Source of the DNA: an uncultured Porphyromonadaceae bacterium
GTDB lineage: Bacteria; Bacteroidota; Bacteroidia; Bacteroidales; Muribaculaceae
Direction: 5' to 3'
NCBI GenBank assembly: GCA_902495075.1
Contig: CABUVO010000008.1
Span: 1 to 64,000 of the forward strand
DNA length: 64,000 nt
This document shows, one piece after another, positions 24,008 to 32,498 of the stretch; within the stretch, counting starts at the first letter, position 1, and every line of letters begins with the position of its first letter. The notes beneath the pieces were generated by a model. That model did not search any database, was not told the origin of the DNA, and saw nothing but the letters and a program-made list of their open reading frames with translations. The translations under genes and the position numbers were made by a program.

Positions 24008-25019
24008 AGGCGTCCATTATGATGGTAGGTATGTTGCGGGAAAATGCTCCGAGACGATAGTCATCTTCAGCGTTCCATTCGGGTGCCCAGTAGAACACTC
24101 CGGTGCAAGCTCCGTCGGTAAAGTCTTTGGAAGCCTTGATCAAAGCTGAGATGAACTCCTTTCCGGATTCTGGATTGCGACCGTCGACACCCGTTTCAAC
24201 AATCATCACATCTGTGCCATATTTCTTTTTGAGATGGCGAATGTTGGCGATGGTATCCACTAAGGTCATGATGTCGCTCTTCTCCAGTCCGGCTTCCATT
24301 GCCCAGTAAGGATAAACACTCATTCCTATTGTGTCCCATTCCACACCGTTTGCTTTTAATGAATCAAACACGCGATCATATAGCGCCTGATCAAATCCGT
24401 TGTCAAGATGTATGATGACCTCGGCATCTGGATAAACTTCGCGCACAGCCTTCACGCCAGCCTTTGTCAACGCGGCATAATTCTCAGGATTTTCCTCAAA
24501 ACGACCCATAGGCCACAAGAAGCCGTGGGTTGTTTCGTTACCAACCTGTACCCATTTCACATCTATGCCGTTCTTTTTAAGGAGTTCAAGAGTCGTTCGG
24601 GTATGGTCGGCAAGAGCCTTTTCAGTCTGTTCGAGGGTCATTCCAAGCCATTCTTTGGGAGGATTCTGCTTCCCGGGATCTGCCCACCAGTCGGAATAAT
24701 GGAAATCAATCATCACCGCCATACCTAAATCTTGCGAACGTTTTGCCATCTTCAGCACATCTTCGGGGGAGCAGAAACCGTCTTTCGGGTTCACCCACAC
24801 GCGAAGACGTGTGGCATTCATTCCGTAGTCTTTCATTAGTTGGGTGGTTTCCACACGAACGCTGTCGCGATTCATCACGAATCTGCCGCGTGCCTCATCG
24901 GCAGTCATTCCGGAAATGTCACCTCCGAGCCAGAAAGGCTCGTTGTTTTTGGCAGCACCTGAGAAAGCTACTGTTACAATAAGAGCCAAAGCGCAGGCTC
25001 TTACTCCGAATTTCTTCAT
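23979..25019 (-). CDS. Arabinogalactan endo-beta-1,4-galactanase (GH53)
   Basis: The 346-residue exported GH53 enzyme cleaves beta-1,4-galactan side chains, as found in pectic arabinogalactan I. A signal peptide (about 1-23) is followed by a TIM barrel with GDISGM, RLRVWVNPKDG, MIDFHYSDWWADPGKQ, acid/base Glu162 in WVQVGNET, and nucleophile Glu275 in MIVETG. The length is normal for a single-domain GH53. ATG 25019 is chosen because it gives a clean signal peptide; ATG 25025 is possible. No Sus genes flank it, so it is an orphan galactanase here. It overlaps the DUF4252 gene tail to tail by 29 bases. Confidence 0.9.
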   Translation of the reverse strand: MKKFGVRACALALIVTVAFSGAAKNNEPFWLGGDISGMTADEARGRFVMNRDSVRVETTQLMKDYGMNATRLRVWVNPKDGFCSPEDVLKMAKRSQDLGMAVMIDFHYSDWWADPGKQNPPKEWLGMTLEQTEKALADHTRTTLELLKKNGIDVKWVQVGNETTHGFLWPMGRFEENPENYAALTKAGVKAVREVYPDAEVIIHLDNGFDQALYDRVFDSLKANGVEWDTIGMSVYPYWAMEAGLEKSDIMTLVDTIANIRHLKKKYGTDVMIVETGVDGRNPESGKEFISALIKASKDFTDGACTGVFYWAPEWNAEDDYRLGAFSRNIPTIIMDAFKEAASSAR

Positions 25020-25175
25020 GGTCATAATCTTATAAACTGCGCATTGCGCAAATAAACTTATAAACGTCAACATTTCGTAAACGATAAGTTGAATAATCTA
25101 ATTACAAAGTAACATAAAACTTGCCACTCTATAAAATTATTTCTATATCTTTTTTACTTTTAAAATTATTTGTCT

Positions 25176-25184
25176 TATCTTTGT
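25176..25184 (+). promoter_or_regulatory. Promoter -7 box of the AAA/PD-(D/E)XK gene
   Basis: TATCTTTGT fits the -7 consensus and lies 18 bases before the start codon. Confidence 0.45.
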
Positions 25185-25202
25185 TTAAAATTGTAAACCA
25201 TT

Positions 25203-26792
25203 ATGACCATGAGCGGACAAGTGACATACCCGCTGGGCGAATCATCGTTCGCAAAAATAAGGAAAGCCGGTAAATTATACGTAGATAAGACCGGCTTCAT
25301 CCCTGACTTGCTCAAAGGTTCGTATTATTTTCTCAGCAGACCGAGACGGTTTGGCAAGAGTCTGTTGATTTCTACACTCGAAGAGTTTTTTCTTGGCAAT
25401 AGAGAACTATTCAAAGGTCTGGCAGTAGATCATCTGATTCCCGAGCCATGGGATACATACCCTGTTATGCATCTTGATTTCATGTCGATGTCATATGATT
25501 CGGAGGGTATGCTTGAAGAAAAGCTTGATACAGTGCTCAATGAGTGGGAAAGATTGTATGGCATTTCGGGCGTGCGTATGGCACCGTCTAATAGGTTTGA
25601 CAACGTCATCCGACAAGCATATAGTGCCACGGGTAAACGTGTGGTAATATTAATTGACGAATACGACAAACCTGTTTTGGATGGGATCGGAAACAAAGAA
25701 CTTGAAGAACAGAACCGCTCGCTTTTACGTGCCTTCTATGGAGCGATGAAGGCTAATGATGCAAATATTCGTTTCGTACTTTTGACGGGGGTTGGACATA
25801 TCGGTCAAATTAATGTATTTAGCGGACTGAATAATATCAGTGACATAACATACTCCGATAAGTATGCATCGATATGTGGCATCACTGAAATGGAACTGAC
25901 AAAATATTTCTTGCCGTCGGTTAGAGAATGGAGCCAACATAAAGATATCTCTGAAGATAGACTGCTGGAAGAACTGAAAAAACGCTATGATGGTTATCAC
26001 TTTGCTGAAGAGGGTGAGAACATTTATAACCCCTTCAGCCTGATGAACGCATTTGAGAGTCGTAGGCTGGGTTCTTTCTGGTACACATCCGGTACGCCCA
26101 CATCCCTGATGCGCCGCATAGCCACTTCGCGTATCAGTCCTGAGCAACTTGCCGATTCGTTTATCACACCACGACAGCTTGAGAGCCTTGATGTGGTACG
26201 CTCGGATAGCCTGACAGGCTTCCTTCTCCAAACAGGATACCTGACAATAAAAAAATATGACCATCAGTTGTCGAGATTCACTGTCGGTATACCAAACCAG
26301 GAAGTGGCAGAAGGGATATATCAAGGCATTCTCCCTTACTATATAGGACTCTCCTCTGAGAACGGAGACGATACAGTAGCCAGATCTGTTAGCGAACTTC
26401 AGGCATCTCTTATTTTGGGCAAACCCGAGGCTTTCGTTGATTTCCTCATACAGTTCTTCGATGAGGCTCAGTATGATTTTTTTGATACTAAGCGTATTGA
26501 AAAATCGGTTCGCGATGTAATATATTGTATCTCAAGATTAATGGGAATGAATACACGCATTGAAGACCATACTCCACGCGGAAGCATTGATATGATGGCA
26601 GAAACTGATCAGTATGTCTACATTTTCGAATATAAAGTCAATAAGACTGCTCTTGTTGCGATGACCCAAATCAACGAGCGAGGCTATGCCCTGAAATATC
26701 GGCATTCAGACAAGCGTGTTATCAAGATTGCTGTCAACTTCAGTACCCAGACGCGCAACATTGATGACTTCCTAATTGAGGAGTGCCGATGA
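25203..26792 (+). CDS. AAA-ATPase-like protein with C-terminal PD-(D/E)XK nuclease domain
   Basis: The 529-residue protein belongs to the Bacteroidetes-expanded family combining an AAA-ATPase-like domain (about 8-215) with a PD-(D/E)XK nuclease-superfamily domain. It starts YPLGESSFAKIRKAGKLYVD and carries a modified P-loop RPRRFGKSLL (46-55) and Walker B-like VVILIDEYDKPV. The nuclease-like core shows GSIDMMAETDQYVYIFEYKV, giving D...ExK. Many copies often exist per genome. Proposed roles include selfish or defence-related functions, but none is proved. It stands alone, with its own promoter box and the terminator at 26830-26860. Confidence 0.85.
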   Translation: MTMSGQVTYPLGESSFAKIRKAGKLYVDKTGFIPDLLKGSYYFLSRPRRFGKSLLISTLEEFFLGNRELFKGLAVDHLIPEPWDTYPVMHLDFMSMSYDSEGMLEEKLDTVLNEWERLYGISGVRMAPSNRFDNVIRQAYSATGKRVVILIDEYDKPVLDGIGNKELEEQNRSLLRAFYGAMKANDANIRFVLLTGVGHIGQINVFSGLNNISDITYSDKYASICGITEMELTKYFLPSVREWSQHKDISEDRLLEELKKRYDGYHFAEEGENIYNPFSLMNAFESRRLGSFWYTSGTPTSLMRRIATSRISPEQLADSFITPRQLESLDVVRSDSLTGFLLQTGYLTIKKYDHQLSRFTVGIPNQEVAEGIYQGILPYYIGLSSENGDDTVARSVSELQASLILGKPEAFVDFLIQFFDEAQYDFFDTKRIEKSVRDVIYCISRLMGMNTRIEDHTPRGSIDMMAETDQYVYIFEYKVNKTALVAMTQINERGYALKYRHSDKRVIKIAVNFSTQTRNIDDFLIEECR

Positions 26793-26829
26793 GCTCAGAC
26801 ACGTTGTAAGTTTTAAGTGAATATAAAAT

Positions 26830-26860
26830 AAAAAGAGTCGGAAATTTTCCGGCTCTTTTT
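26830..26860. terminator. Bidirectional intrinsic terminator
   Basis: AAAAAGAGTCGGAAA and TTTTCCGGCTCTTTTT form a hairpin flanked by A and T runs. It serves both the AAA/PD-(D/E)XK gene (plus) and gapA (minus). Confidence 0.85.
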
Positions 26861-26880
26861 ATTTAGTATGATAACGTTTA

Positions 26881-27888
26881 TTAACCGTTAACTTTCTTCA
26901 TGTGTGCGATGAGGTCGAGAACCTTGTTAGAGTAACCGATCTCGTTGTCATACCAGGAGATTACTTTAACGAAGTTGTCAGTCAAGTAAACGCCGGCGTT
27001 AGCATCGAAGATAGAAGTGAGCGGGCAGCCGAGGAAGTCAGAGCTTACAACAGCATCCTCTGTGTAACCGAGAACACCTTTGAGCTCGCCCTCTGCAGCC
27101 TCTTTCATAGCAGCGCAGATAGCCTCTTTTGTAGCGGGTTTCTCAAGATTAACTGTAAGGTCAACTACAGAAACATCAAGAGTGGGGACACGCATGGAGA
27201 TACCTGTAAGCTTGCCGTTGAGCTCGGGGATAACTTTACCTACAGCTTTAGCAGCACCTGTTGAAGAGGGGATGATGTTGCCTGAAGCGGCACGACCACC
27301 ACGCCAGTCTTTCATTGAAGGACCGTCAACAGTCTTCTGAGTAGCTGTTGTAGAGTGAACGGTTGTCATAAGACCTTCCTTGATACCAAATTTCTCGTGG
27401 AGAACTTTGGCGATAGGAGCAAGACAGTTGGTTGTGCAAGAAGCGTTGGAAACGAACTTCTGACCAGCGTAAGTGTTCTCGTTAACACCTACAACGAACA
27501 TAGGAGTAGCGTCTTTTGAAGGAGCTGACATTACAACATATTTTGCACCAGCCTCGATGTGAGCCTGAGCTTTCTCCTCTGTGAGGAAGAGACCTGTTGA
27601 CTCAACAACGTATTCAGCCTCAACTGCACCCCAGTTGATCTCTTTCGGGTCGCGGCATGCTGTAACGCGGATCTCTTTGCCGTTTACGATGAGAAGGCTC
27701 TTCTCGAGATCGTAATCTACAGTGCCGTCGAAACGACCGTGCATTGTGTCATACTTCAACATGTATGCCATGTAATCTACAGGAAGAAGGTCGTTGATGG
27801 CAACAACCTCGATGTCACTTCTCTTGGTGGAAGCACGGAATACGAAACGTCCGATACGGCCAAAGCCGTTGATACCAATCTTTGTCAT
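26881..27888 (-). CDS. gapA: Glyceraldehyde-3-phosphate dehydrogenase
   Basis: The 335-residue glycolytic enzyme oxidises glyceraldehyde-3-phosphate to 1,3-bisphosphoglycerate with NAD+. It has GINGFGRIGR at 6-15, catalytic Cys151 in SNASCTTNCLAP and the downstream signature YDNEIGYSNKVLDL. Length and motifs are canonical. Codon use looks strongly biased, consistent with high expression. A probable promoter (TAATTTTGC on the minus strand, 28022-28030) gives a leader of about 125 bases. The terminator at 26830-26860 follows the stop by 20 bases. Confidence 0.98.
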   Translation of the reverse strand: MTKIGINGFGRIGRFVFRASTKRSDIEVVAINDLLPVDYMAYMLKYDTMHGRFDGTVDYDLEKSLLIVNGKEIRVTACRDPKEINWGAVEAEYVVESTGLFLTEEKAQAHIEAGAKYVVMSAPSKDATPMFVVGVNENTYAGQKFVSNASCTTNCLAPIAKVLHEKFGIKEGLMTTVHSTTATQKTVDGPSMKDWRGGRAASGNIIPSSTGAAKAVGKVIPELNGKLTGISMRVPTLDVSVVDLTVNLEKPATKEAICAAMKEAAEGELKGVLGYTEDAVVSSDFLGCPLTSIFDANAGVYLTDNFVKVISWYDNEIGYSNKVLDLIAHMKKVNG

Positions 27889-28249
27889 TTTTTAATTTTG
27901 TTTATTTTGGGTAAATTTATTTGGTTTTTAATATTTATTACCTTAAGCTGTATATAAATCCGCAACTTATTCAAAATTGCTTCATTTAGAGCGCTCTCGC
28001 TCTATTTCACCATTTATAGTTGCAAAATTAACAAAAAATTCGCATTTTTGCGATGTATTTTAACACTTTTTTGAACCTTTGACACTTTAATGTTGTCTAA
28101 AATTCAGATTTATGCCAACAGCAAACGTCCGTTCTTTTTCAAAGGGACGTTGCCAGCGAGAATTATTTCTCACTTGTTATAACAACATTTGCAAGTTAAA
28201 AACTTGATTAATAATTATTTTTAATATTAATATACAAATTTAAATTAAA
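27889..28249. other. 361-base divergent gap between gapA and mscL
   Basis: The gapA side holds a -7-like box and a small hairpin (AGAGCGCTCTCGCTCT, about 27988-28003) in the leader. The mscL side holds an imperfect hairpin, AACGTCC...GGGACGTT (about 28122-28151) with outer TGCCAAC/GTTGCCA pairing. No coding frame was seen. Confidence 0.55.
28022..28030 (-). promoter_or_regulatory. Promoter -7 box of gapA
   Basis: Read on the minus strand this is TAATTTTGC, matching TAnnTTTGC. Confidence 0.45.
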
Positions 28250-28690
28250 ATGGGAAAGTTTATTCACGACTTTAAGGAGTTTGCCATGAAGGGCAACATA
28301 ATAGACATGGCTGTCGGTGTTATCGTCGGTGGCGCGTTTGGTAAGATCGTTTCCTCTTTGGTTAACGATATAATCATGCCTGTGATGTCACTCGTAACCG
28401 GTGGAGACGGTTATAAGAATCTCAAGTATGTGATCACAGAGGGGCGTGACGCAGCCGATGGTGTGGCAGCTGTGGAGGAAGTTGCGATCAACTATGGTCT
28501 TTTTATCCAGAACATCGTTGATTTCCTAATCATCGCTCTCAGTATTTTCGTTGCGCTCCGCGTGGTGATGAAATTCATGAAAAAAGAGAAAGAGGCAGAA
28601 GCAGCGCCTGCTCCCGCCCCTGAACCTACTGCTGAAGAAAAACTCCTCACCGAAATCCGCGATCTCCTCAAAGACCAGGAAAAGAAATAA
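28250..28690 (+). CDS. mscL: Large-conductance mechanosensitive channel
   Basis: The 146-residue inner-membrane channel opens under membrane tension to release solutes during osmotic downshock. It has the MscL start HDFKEFAMKGNIIDMAVGVI with the pore glycines, a periplasmic loop, and the second helix IQNIVDFLIIALSIFVALRV. The C-terminal helix TAEEKLLTEIRDLLKDQ follows a proline/alanine linker. Length is normal. It is convergent with the esterase gene 6 bases away. Confidence 0.95.
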   Translation: MGKFIHDFKEFAMKGNIIDMAVGVIVGGAFGKIVSSLVNDIIMPVMSLVTGGDGYKNLKYVITEGRDAADGVAAVEEVAINYGLFIQNIVDFLIIALSIFVALRVVMKFMKKEKEAEAAPAPAPEPTAEEKLLTEIRDLLKDQEKK

Positions 28691-28696
28691 TTCTTC

Positions 28697-29560
28697 TTAT
28701 TTCCTTATGGAGCGGAGCCAACGTTCGAGTTCGCCGCTCCATTGGGCTTTGTAGGGGTTGGTGTCGCGGAAACCGAAGCCATGACCTCCATCCGGATAGA
28801 TGTGGAGGGAGTAGGGCACTTTGTTTTTCTGAAGAGCCTCAACGTAATGTAGTGAGTTGAGGGGATCCACAACTTTGTCATCCGTGGCAAGAACAATAAA
28901 TGCCGGCGGAGTCTGTGGTGTAACCCTGTTTTCAAGACTATATTTTTCGATTTGTGCCTTGGTCGGTTTTTCGCCGATCAGATGCTCGCGTGTGCCTTTG
29001 TGGGTGATGTCGGTCATGGAAATCACAGGGTAGAGGAGGATTTCGAAATCGGGTCGATACTGATCTTCTCCATACATCGTGGCGAGCATTGCGGCGAAAT
29101 GACCTCCTGCGGAACATCCCATGATGCCGACTTCATTCGGATTATAGCCGTACTCGGTTGCCTTTTCACGCATGATCTGCATCGCGCGACGACCATCTTC
29201 AAGTGGCACTTCCGAGTTAGTGTTAGGTACGCGGTATTTAAGTATGGCGAATGTTATTCCCTGCGTGTTCATCCAGTCGGCAAATAGTGTGCCTTCATTT
29301 TCGGTGGAAAGATACTTGTAACCGCCACCGGGGGCGCAAACTATAGCCTGTCCCGTGGGTTTCTTGGCAGGATAGATCCATAATTCAGGAACGGAAGTTT
29401 CGTAGACTTTGGGTCCCTTCCATGTTTCCTGTACGTTTTCATGCCCGTTCTTGGTGGGTGCGCCATTTTCCCAGAGAGGGATTTTGATAGGTTTTGCAGC
29501 GATTGCAGCTGCGGCACCTAATAATAATGCTGTAATAGCAAATGTCAGGATTCGTTTCAT
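28697..29560 (-). CDS. Exported alpha/beta-hydrolase, probable carbohydrate (acetyl/feruloyl) esterase
   Basis: The 287-residue protein has a signal peptide (about 1-21) and an alpha/beta-hydrolase fold. The oxyanion region is CAPGGGYKYLS, the nucleophile elbow GCSAGGHFAAM, the acid LATDDKVVDP and the catalytic His in DGGHGFGF. Such proteins of Bacteroidetes remove acetyl or feruloyl groups from xylan and other polysaccharides. No glycoside hydrolase is adjacent, but the collapsed oxidoreductase pseudogene nearby hints at a lost sugar locus. A palindromic element begins 22 bases upstream of the start. Confidence 0.85.
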   Translation of the reverse strand: MKRILTFAITALLLGAAAAIAAKPIKIPLWENGAPTKNGHENVQETWKGPKVYETSVPELWIYPAKKPTGQAIVCAPGGGYKYLSTENEGTLFADWMNTQGITFAILKYRVPNTNSEVPLEDGRRAMQIMREKATEYGYNPNEVGIMGCSAGGHFAAMLATMYGEDQYRPDFEILLYPVISMTDITHKGTREHLIGEKPTKAQIEKYSLENRVTPQTPPAFIVLATDDKVVDPLNSLHYVEALQKNKVPYSLHIYPDGGHGFGFRDTNPYKAQWSGELERWLRSIRK

Positions 29561-29581
29561 TAGATTTAGTTTTAGAAGTTA

Positions 29582-29769
29582 TTAAAAATAAGTATGACAT
29601 CGAAATTATTTAATGTATTGATTAGTCAACGCATCTTTTTGCGTCTTTCCGGTGATTTAAGCGATTTCGGTCAGTCACAATGCCCGCATTGCTCCTTCCT
29701 GAACTCACATAAATCCCTCGAAAATCCGCTAAAAATATGCATTAACTAATTTGCGAGTCATACTTAATA
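29582..29769. repeat. Palindromic element, second complete copy
   Basis: Terminal inverted repeats AAGTATGAC...TTAATG (29582-29615) and their complement (29740-29769) differ in sequence from those of the other copies. The centre carries TCAGTCA and the mini-hairpin CAATGC-CC-GCATTG, then CTCCTTC (29670-29700). Arms around the core (AGCGATTTCGG and CCTCGAAAATCCGCT) pair imperfectly. Confidence 0.7.
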
Positions 29770-30023
29770 CCTCAAAATTAATAAAAATAAACATGTAAGA
29801 AAAATAAATCCTACATATATTTTTCTTATTAAGGGAAGAAGCAACTTTGTGAAGGGAAAAAAAGGAAGAATTGGCATGACTCTAACGTTAGCATCGAGTC
29901 GTAGCTGCTTGTGGGTGCAGGGCTCCGGCTTGCAAGCAACTACAACTACGCCTGCAGTTCTCAACGGGAACGTTACCGTTAATTTTTTTCGCGACGGATG
30001 ATGGAAAAGCATTAATGCAGGTG

Positions 30024-30032
30024 TATCTTTGT
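30024..30032 (+). promoter_or_regulatory. Promoter -7 box upstream of the oxidoreductase remnant
   Basis: TATCTTTGT fits the -7 consensus and lies 19 bases before the ATG of the remnant, so the broken gene may still be transcribed. Confidence 0.45.
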
Positions 30033-30051
30033 GGCAGAAAGTGAAAACATT

Positions 30052-30417
30052 ATGAGAATAAAGATTAATACAATTGCGCTGTTGGTGGTCTTGCTATCGA
30101 CTCTGGCGGCAAAGGGATCCGCTACGTCGGAAAGTGTGTACCCCGGGATATGGATAGAGGCGGAATCTTTCGGGGATAAAGGAGGCTGGGTGGTGGATCA
30201 GCAATATATGGATCTTATGGGATCTCCCTATATTATGGCTCACGGCATGGGCAAACCCGTGCAGGATGCTGTTGCGAAAGTAGCAGTTCCCGATGCCGGT
30301 AAAGATGCTTCCACATTTCCGGATAACCAGAATTTCAATCGAGCCAAACGATTGTTACCGGTTCCGAGAGCTTTCCTCAATTCCGAAACTGCGGGAGAAG
30401 CCGACATTGCGGAGTAA
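30052..30417 (+). pseudogene. FAD-dependent oxidoreductase gene with an internal deletion of about 526 codons
   Basis: The 121-codon frame joins the N-terminus of a protein like the FAD oxidoreductase at 58389-60284 to its C-terminus. Residues 33-82 (IWIEAESFGDKGGWVVDQQY and following) match residues 28-77 of the full protein. From GKDAST at 83, the sequence matches residues 604 onward of the full protein (GKDASTLPDNQKFN). The join occurs at a shared Gly-Lys, so the deletion probably used short homology and kept the reading frame. The FAD domain is entirely gone. The original stop is lost and the frame runs into antisense of queG. A signal peptide and promoter remain. Confidence 0.85.
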
Positions 30418-31347
30418 ACCTTCGATTCCGGCGCGGTTCATGGGTGAAGATGGCAGCAGCGAGCGCAAATCTTCTTCATCCTTAAGTTTCAGGATGTCAG
30501 CGGCTGTGATTGAGAGCATTTTCTCGGAAGGACGGAATGCCTGAATTGGTGAGGGGGACACTCCGCGGTTGTGAGGGCACACCCGCAGACAGATGTCGCA
30601 GCCGTAGATGGTGTTGTAACCTTCGGGGGTATGCATTGTCGCTATTGATTCAGGAAGAGTCCACTCTCCACGATGTTCGATAGTGAGGTATGATATGCAA
30701 CGGCGGCAATCTATCGCTCCGTTTTCCCCGATGGCATTGCCGGGGCACGCGCAGCGACATGCTCCGCAATGTCCGCAATCACCCGAGGCAGGGGCGTCAG
30801 GAGTGATTCCAAGGTCGGTGATTATTTCCACAAGAAAGATGAAGCTTCCGAATCCCGGGATTATCAACGCACCGTTGTCACCTTTTATGCCGATACCGGC
30901 TTTCTGAGCCCAGTATCGTTCGAGAATCGGTGCGGAATCCACGCAGATGCGGAAATGCGCTTCCGGGAATTTACCGGAAATCTCTCTGACAGCCGGTTTG
31001 AGGAGTCGCCGGAGTTCCTTATGATAGTCCTTGCCATAGGCATAAGCGGCAATGGTGCCCGAATCCTTGTGTCTCCACTTTGCCGGATTATAGGAGAATG
31101 CGAGGGAAATCACTGTTTTGGCGCCTTCAAGTAGAAGGCGAGGATCGCGGCGCAGCTCAGGATAATTGCGCATATATTCCATACCCGCATTGTCACCGCG
31201 CGAGAGCCAATCGCCGAATCTATCCCATTCCGAAGAATCCACGGGTCCGGCTTTTGCAAAGCCTACAGCGCAAGCTCCCGACGCAGTCAGTATGCTCCGA
31301 ATTTCCTCCTTCAGCGTCCCGGTGATATATGCCTCTCCATCTTTCAT
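30355..31347 (-). CDS. queG: Epoxyqueuosine reductase
   Basis: The 330-residue enzyme catalyses the last step of queuosine formation in tRNA, reducing epoxyqueuosine with cobalamin and two [4Fe-4S] clusters. Visible are the DUF1730-type N-terminal part with ISLAFSYN and Y/D-rich KDYH, the WAQKAGIGIKGDNGALI motif, and cluster ligands in CGHCGACRCACP and CDICLRVCPHN with CRRC between. The last 20 or so codons overlap the oxidoreductase remnant on the other strand, so the C-terminal tail after RNVGF appears to be newly acquired antisense sequence. Confidence 0.93.
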   Translation of the reverse strand: MKDGEAYITGTLKEEIRSILTASGACAVGFAKAGPVDSSEWDRFGDWLSRGDNAGMEYMRNYPELRRDPRLLLEGAKTVISLAFSYNPAKWRHKDSGTIAAYAYGKDYHKELRRLLKPAVREISGKFPEAHFRICVDSAPILERYWAQKAGIGIKGDNGALIIPGFGSFIFLVEIITDLGITPDAPASGDCGHCGACRCACPGNAIGENGAIDCRRCISYLTIEHRGEWTLPESIATMHTPEGYNTIYGCDICLRVCPHNRGVSPSPIQAFRPSEKMLSITAADILKLKDEEDLRSLLPSSPMNRAGIEGLLRNVGFSRSFGIEESSRNR

Positions 31348-32099
31348 ATGGATGTAAAGTTAATAAATTCTTTTCAATCCGTATAAATCAATTTAAAGAT
31401 TACAAATTATCAGGGTGCTCAGTTCCAGATCCCTCCCTCAGATCGTAGCTGCTGTTGCTCGCAACTGCAGCCTCGCAGCTTGTCTCCATCATTGCACTAT
31501 CAAAAATTAAAACGCGAAGGCGCAAAGATTAAAAGCTTTAGATATGGCAGCTTAAAATACTTTGACACAATAATTTAAACACAGAGACTCAGAGGTGCAG
31601 AGGGTTTAATTAATGTTCAATGTGAAATGTTGAATGTTTAATTGGAAGGCGCAGAGGCATCTGGCGATGCTGACAGAGGCACAAAGTTAGAGTGCCACAT
31701 ATCATCAGCCTATTGCGAATTAATCATTTCACATTTCCGACTCAATCTCTGTGTCTCCGTCAGGTCGTTTACGACCCTCTGTGCCTGAAAATTTCAGCAT
31801 GATTTTTAGCTAAACCTCTGTTACTCTGTGTCTCTGTGTTAATATTTTCGTGACAATTTGAATCAAACTTTGCCCTTGGTGCCTAAATATTAAGTTGACT
31901 CTAATTGTTGAGGCGTGCCAATTCTCCTTTAACCTATTCCCTATAACCTTTCACCTTGCCGAACTCTGTTCGGTAAATCGGAATTTAGAGTCTTGATTTG
32001 AAAATGAAACATGAAACTGAACACTCTATTGATTAAACCATATCGATATAGAATTTGTATATATGTATATCCCCTAATTATATTTATTATATTTTCACT
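31348..32099. other. 752-base repeat-rich gap without genes
   Basis: It contains CTCTGTGTCTCTGTG-type degenerate repeats in both orientations (about 31575-31600, 31740-31790 and 31820-31850), ATTAATGTTCAATG-type units (31609-31645), and the second copy of the dispersed repeat (about 31855-31985) ending in the palindrome CCGAACTCTGTTCGG. No coding frame, tRNA or terminator of note was seen. Confidence 0.6.
31855..31985. repeat. Dispersed intergenic repeat, copy 2
   Basis: Bases 31890-31957 are nearly identical to the reverse complement of 21557-21624, with similarity fading on both sides. This copy has a cleaner palindrome (CCGAACTCTGTTCGG, about 31958-31973) next to the conserved part. Confidence 0.8.
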
Positions 32100-32384
32100 A
32101 TGATCTATCCTCAATTTTCAAAGTCGATATATACGAGAATAACTGTTGTGTTAATACTTGTGTCATTTGTTTTAAATAGAATAGTATATGGTAGCAATAA
32201 TCCGGACGGATTTATTTGGCGATATATCAATTGCGGGGTTGCAATTTTGTTTTTGATTGTGTTGGGGGTGATGGGATTGATAAAAGGTTATAAGTCCTAT
32301 GGAATATTGTGTTTGTCGGCAGGATTGGTAGGTATTTTACTTGCAGTTTTGTTCTTTGTCATACTTCCGAAAGAATCTTCATAA
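32100..32384 (+). CDS. Small membrane protein of unknown function
   Basis: The 94-residue protein from ATG 32100 (MIYPQFSKSIYTR) has three hydrophobic segments: VVLILVSFVLNRIVYG, CGVAILFLIVLGVMGLI and YGILCLSAGLVGILLAVLFF. No family is recognised. The gene is A+T-rich and lies between a repeat-rich gap and a half copy of the palindromic element, convergent with the transglutaminase-like gene. The hydrophobic pattern and lack of a better overlapping frame support a real gene. Confidence 0.55.
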   Translation: MIYPQFSKSIYTRITVVLILVSFVLNRIVYGSNNPDGFIWRYINCGVAILFLIVLGVMGLIKGYKSYGILCLSAGLVGILLAVLFFVILPKESS

Positions 32385-32415
32385 TAAGATTTTCGGAATA
32401 AATTTAAACAGTTTC

Positions 32416-32498
32416 TAAGTAAGTATTGAAATTATTTTATCATAAGTAAATGCTGTGCTTATTTAAATTTTGAATACTTTCTTGCTTTCTCATCAGTC
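32416..32498. repeat. Half copy of the palindromic element at the left edge of the fulvocin-like island
   Basis: TAAGTAAGTATTGAAA, TTATTTAAATTTTGAAT, CTTTCTTG and ATCAGTC follow in the same order and orientation as in the complete copy at 39257-39345. The right half, including the CCCG mini-hairpin, is missing. The element ends inside the stop codon of the convergent transglutaminase-like gene. Confidence 0.7.

Larger units (their letters stand above)
29561..30051. other. 491-base gap: palindromic element, structured segment and promoter box
   Basis: It holds the palindromic element (29582-29769), a segment with GAAGAATTGGCATGACTC after a purine-rich tract (about 29850-29890), a G+C-rich part with complementary TAACGTTA/CGTTACCGTTA and GTAGCTGC/GCAACTAC pieces, and a -7 box at 30024-30032. 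The 82-residue minus-strand frame here is not convincing. Confidence 0.55.

Noticed and set aside
29764..30012. 82-codon minus-strand frame next to the palindromic element
   Set aside because: Its sequence is dictated by low-complexity A/T tracts; it has no recognisable features and no sensible promoter.
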